Positions 63,448 through 64,000 of a stretch of 64,000 nucleotides of DNA are shown here, piece by piece. The notes below the pieces were generated by a model, which saw only the letters and a list, made by a program, of their open reading frames with translations, made no database searches and was not told the origin of the DNA. The stretch comes from Lachnospiraceae bacterium AC2028 (GTDB lineage: Bacteria; Bacillota; Clostridia; Lachnospirales; Lachnospiraceae), in assembly GCA_000702685.1 (NCBI GenBank), contig JNJD01000014.1, positions 1-64,000 on the forward strand. Reading direction: 5' to 3'. A program made the position numbers and the translations under genes. Numbering within the stretch: the first letter of the stretch is position 1; each line of letters begins with the position of its first letter.

Positions 63448-64000
63448 ATGAGAAAACTAATCAAATACTTTAAAGCAAAAGGTGATGCAGGTCTGAGCCT
63501 TATAGAGCTGATCATTTCCATGGCAATTCTGGCTGTAGTCGGATTGGCTGTTGGTGGTGCTATGTATGTCAGCTCCAGAAGCTATGCAACCAGCTCTACC
63601 GAAGTCAATGTACAGGAAGAGGCGCAGGTAACTTCCAGCCTGATCTGCGACTGGCTTGTTGATGCTACGGAAGTTAATCCTACTGATGGCGAGGTAACTT
63701 TGGCAACTGATGGTTCCAATGACTTCGTGATCGTTCATCCCGATGGTGATGCATCTGTTAATATCAGGATCTATCTTGACGGTACTGATCTTAAGTATGA
63801 TGCCAACAAGAGTACTACTCAGGATGATGGTACTGTCGTTAATGAGCTTTCAAGCGGTACTCTTGCAAGCAACGTATATGGTGTTGTATTTAATTCTACT
63901 TTTGGATCCGACAGGAACGTTAAGTTCTCTATGGATTTCAAGGTTAATGACAGGAATTACAATGCTGTTACCGATTCTACTTCCAGAAACCATTCATTTG
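63448..64000 (+). CDS. Prepilin-like minor pilin (cut by window end)
   Basis: 184 codons are visible before the window ends. The leader MRKLIKYFKAKGDAG is cut before LSLIELIISMAILAVVG with Glu+5 conserved. The rest is a beta-rich domain (VTSSLICDWLVDATEVNP) of PilW/GspJ type by position and pattern. ATG 63448 is preferred over the adjacent ATG 63445 because AGGAG then has normal spacing. It has its own promoter. The C-terminus is not visible. Confidence 0.82.
   Translation, partial: MRKLIKYFKAKGDAGLSLIELIISMAILAVVGLAVGGAMYVSSRSYATSSTEVNVQEEAQVTSSLICDWLVDATEVNPTDGEVTLATDGSNDFVIVHPDGDASVNIRIYLDGTDLKYDANKSTTQDDGTVVNELSSGTLASNVYGVVFNSTFGSDRNVKFSMDFKVNDRNYNAVTDSTSRNHSF

Overview
The window looks like chromosome of a Gram-positive anaerobe of the class Clostridia (Lachnospirales/Oscillospirales-like). 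The signs are strong Shine-Dalgarno sites, a class B sortase with a [NST]PKTxD-type sorting motif, BspA-type leucine-rich-repeat (LRR) surface proteins, several YfhO-family membrane proteins, and a clostridial-style type IV pilus (T4P) locus. Genus cannot be read from the sequence. Base composition is uneven. Hand counts of single 60-base lines give 32 G+C at 4021-4080, 17 at 34081-34140, 31 at 45421-45480 and 22 at 50401-50460, so 31.6-38.5 kb is much more AT-rich than its surroundings.

Layout. (1) 0-0.34 kb: end of an IS3-like insertion sequence. (2) 0.5-5.3 kb: an EF-G-like GTPase and leuS. (3) 5.3-16.5 kb: surface cluster of sortase B, a 1725-residue LRR/InlB-repeat wall protein with a TPKTAD motif, a second membrane-anchored LRR protein, and YfhO paralogue 1. 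(4) 16.5-21.2 kb, minus strand: a signalling operon encoding a protein with eight tandem SHOCT-like repeats, a zinc-ribbon Ser/Thr kinase with a DUF6273-like C-terminus, and a PPP-type phosphatase. (5) 21.4-23.1 kb: pilB, read divergently from that operon. (6) 23.2-54.8 kb: a glycan island. It holds YfhO 2, an ArnE/ArnF-like pair, a YfhO-DUF6020 fusion, an AT-rich block (three GT2 and one GT4 glycosyltransferases, Wzx flippase, FdtA-like isomerase, hexapeptide acyltransferase, MaoC-like protein), then an aldolase, an O-acyltransferase, a TPP enzyme, CDP-dideoxyhexose genes (rfbF, rfbG, a reductase, rfbH), a GtrB/CsbB-like transferase, a GT39-like protein, and YfhO 4 and 5. (7) 55.0-64.0 kb: the rest of the T4P locus: pilC, major pilin, prepilin peptidase, a PilM-PilN fusion, pilO and four minor pilins, the last cut by the window end.

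How the genes fit together. The T4P genes appear split by the glycan island: pilB is closed by a terminator and pilC has its own promoter about 32 kb away. The island carries candidates for every step of extracytoplasmic glycosylation: nucleotide-sugar synthesis, loading onto a polyprenyl phosphate (GtrB-like), flipping (ArnE/F-like pair or Wzx), and transfer outside the cell by large GT-C-type enzymes (YfhO, DUF6020, GT39-like). The acetolactate-synthase-like TPP enzyme beside rfbF/rfbG/rfbH suggests a branched dideoxy sugar of the yersiniose type; this is inference. Acceptors could be wall polymer, the LRR proteins or the pilus; the sequence does not decide.

No tRNA, rRNA or CRISPR array was recognised. 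Gene density is high, and no gene-free stretch exceeds 300 bases.
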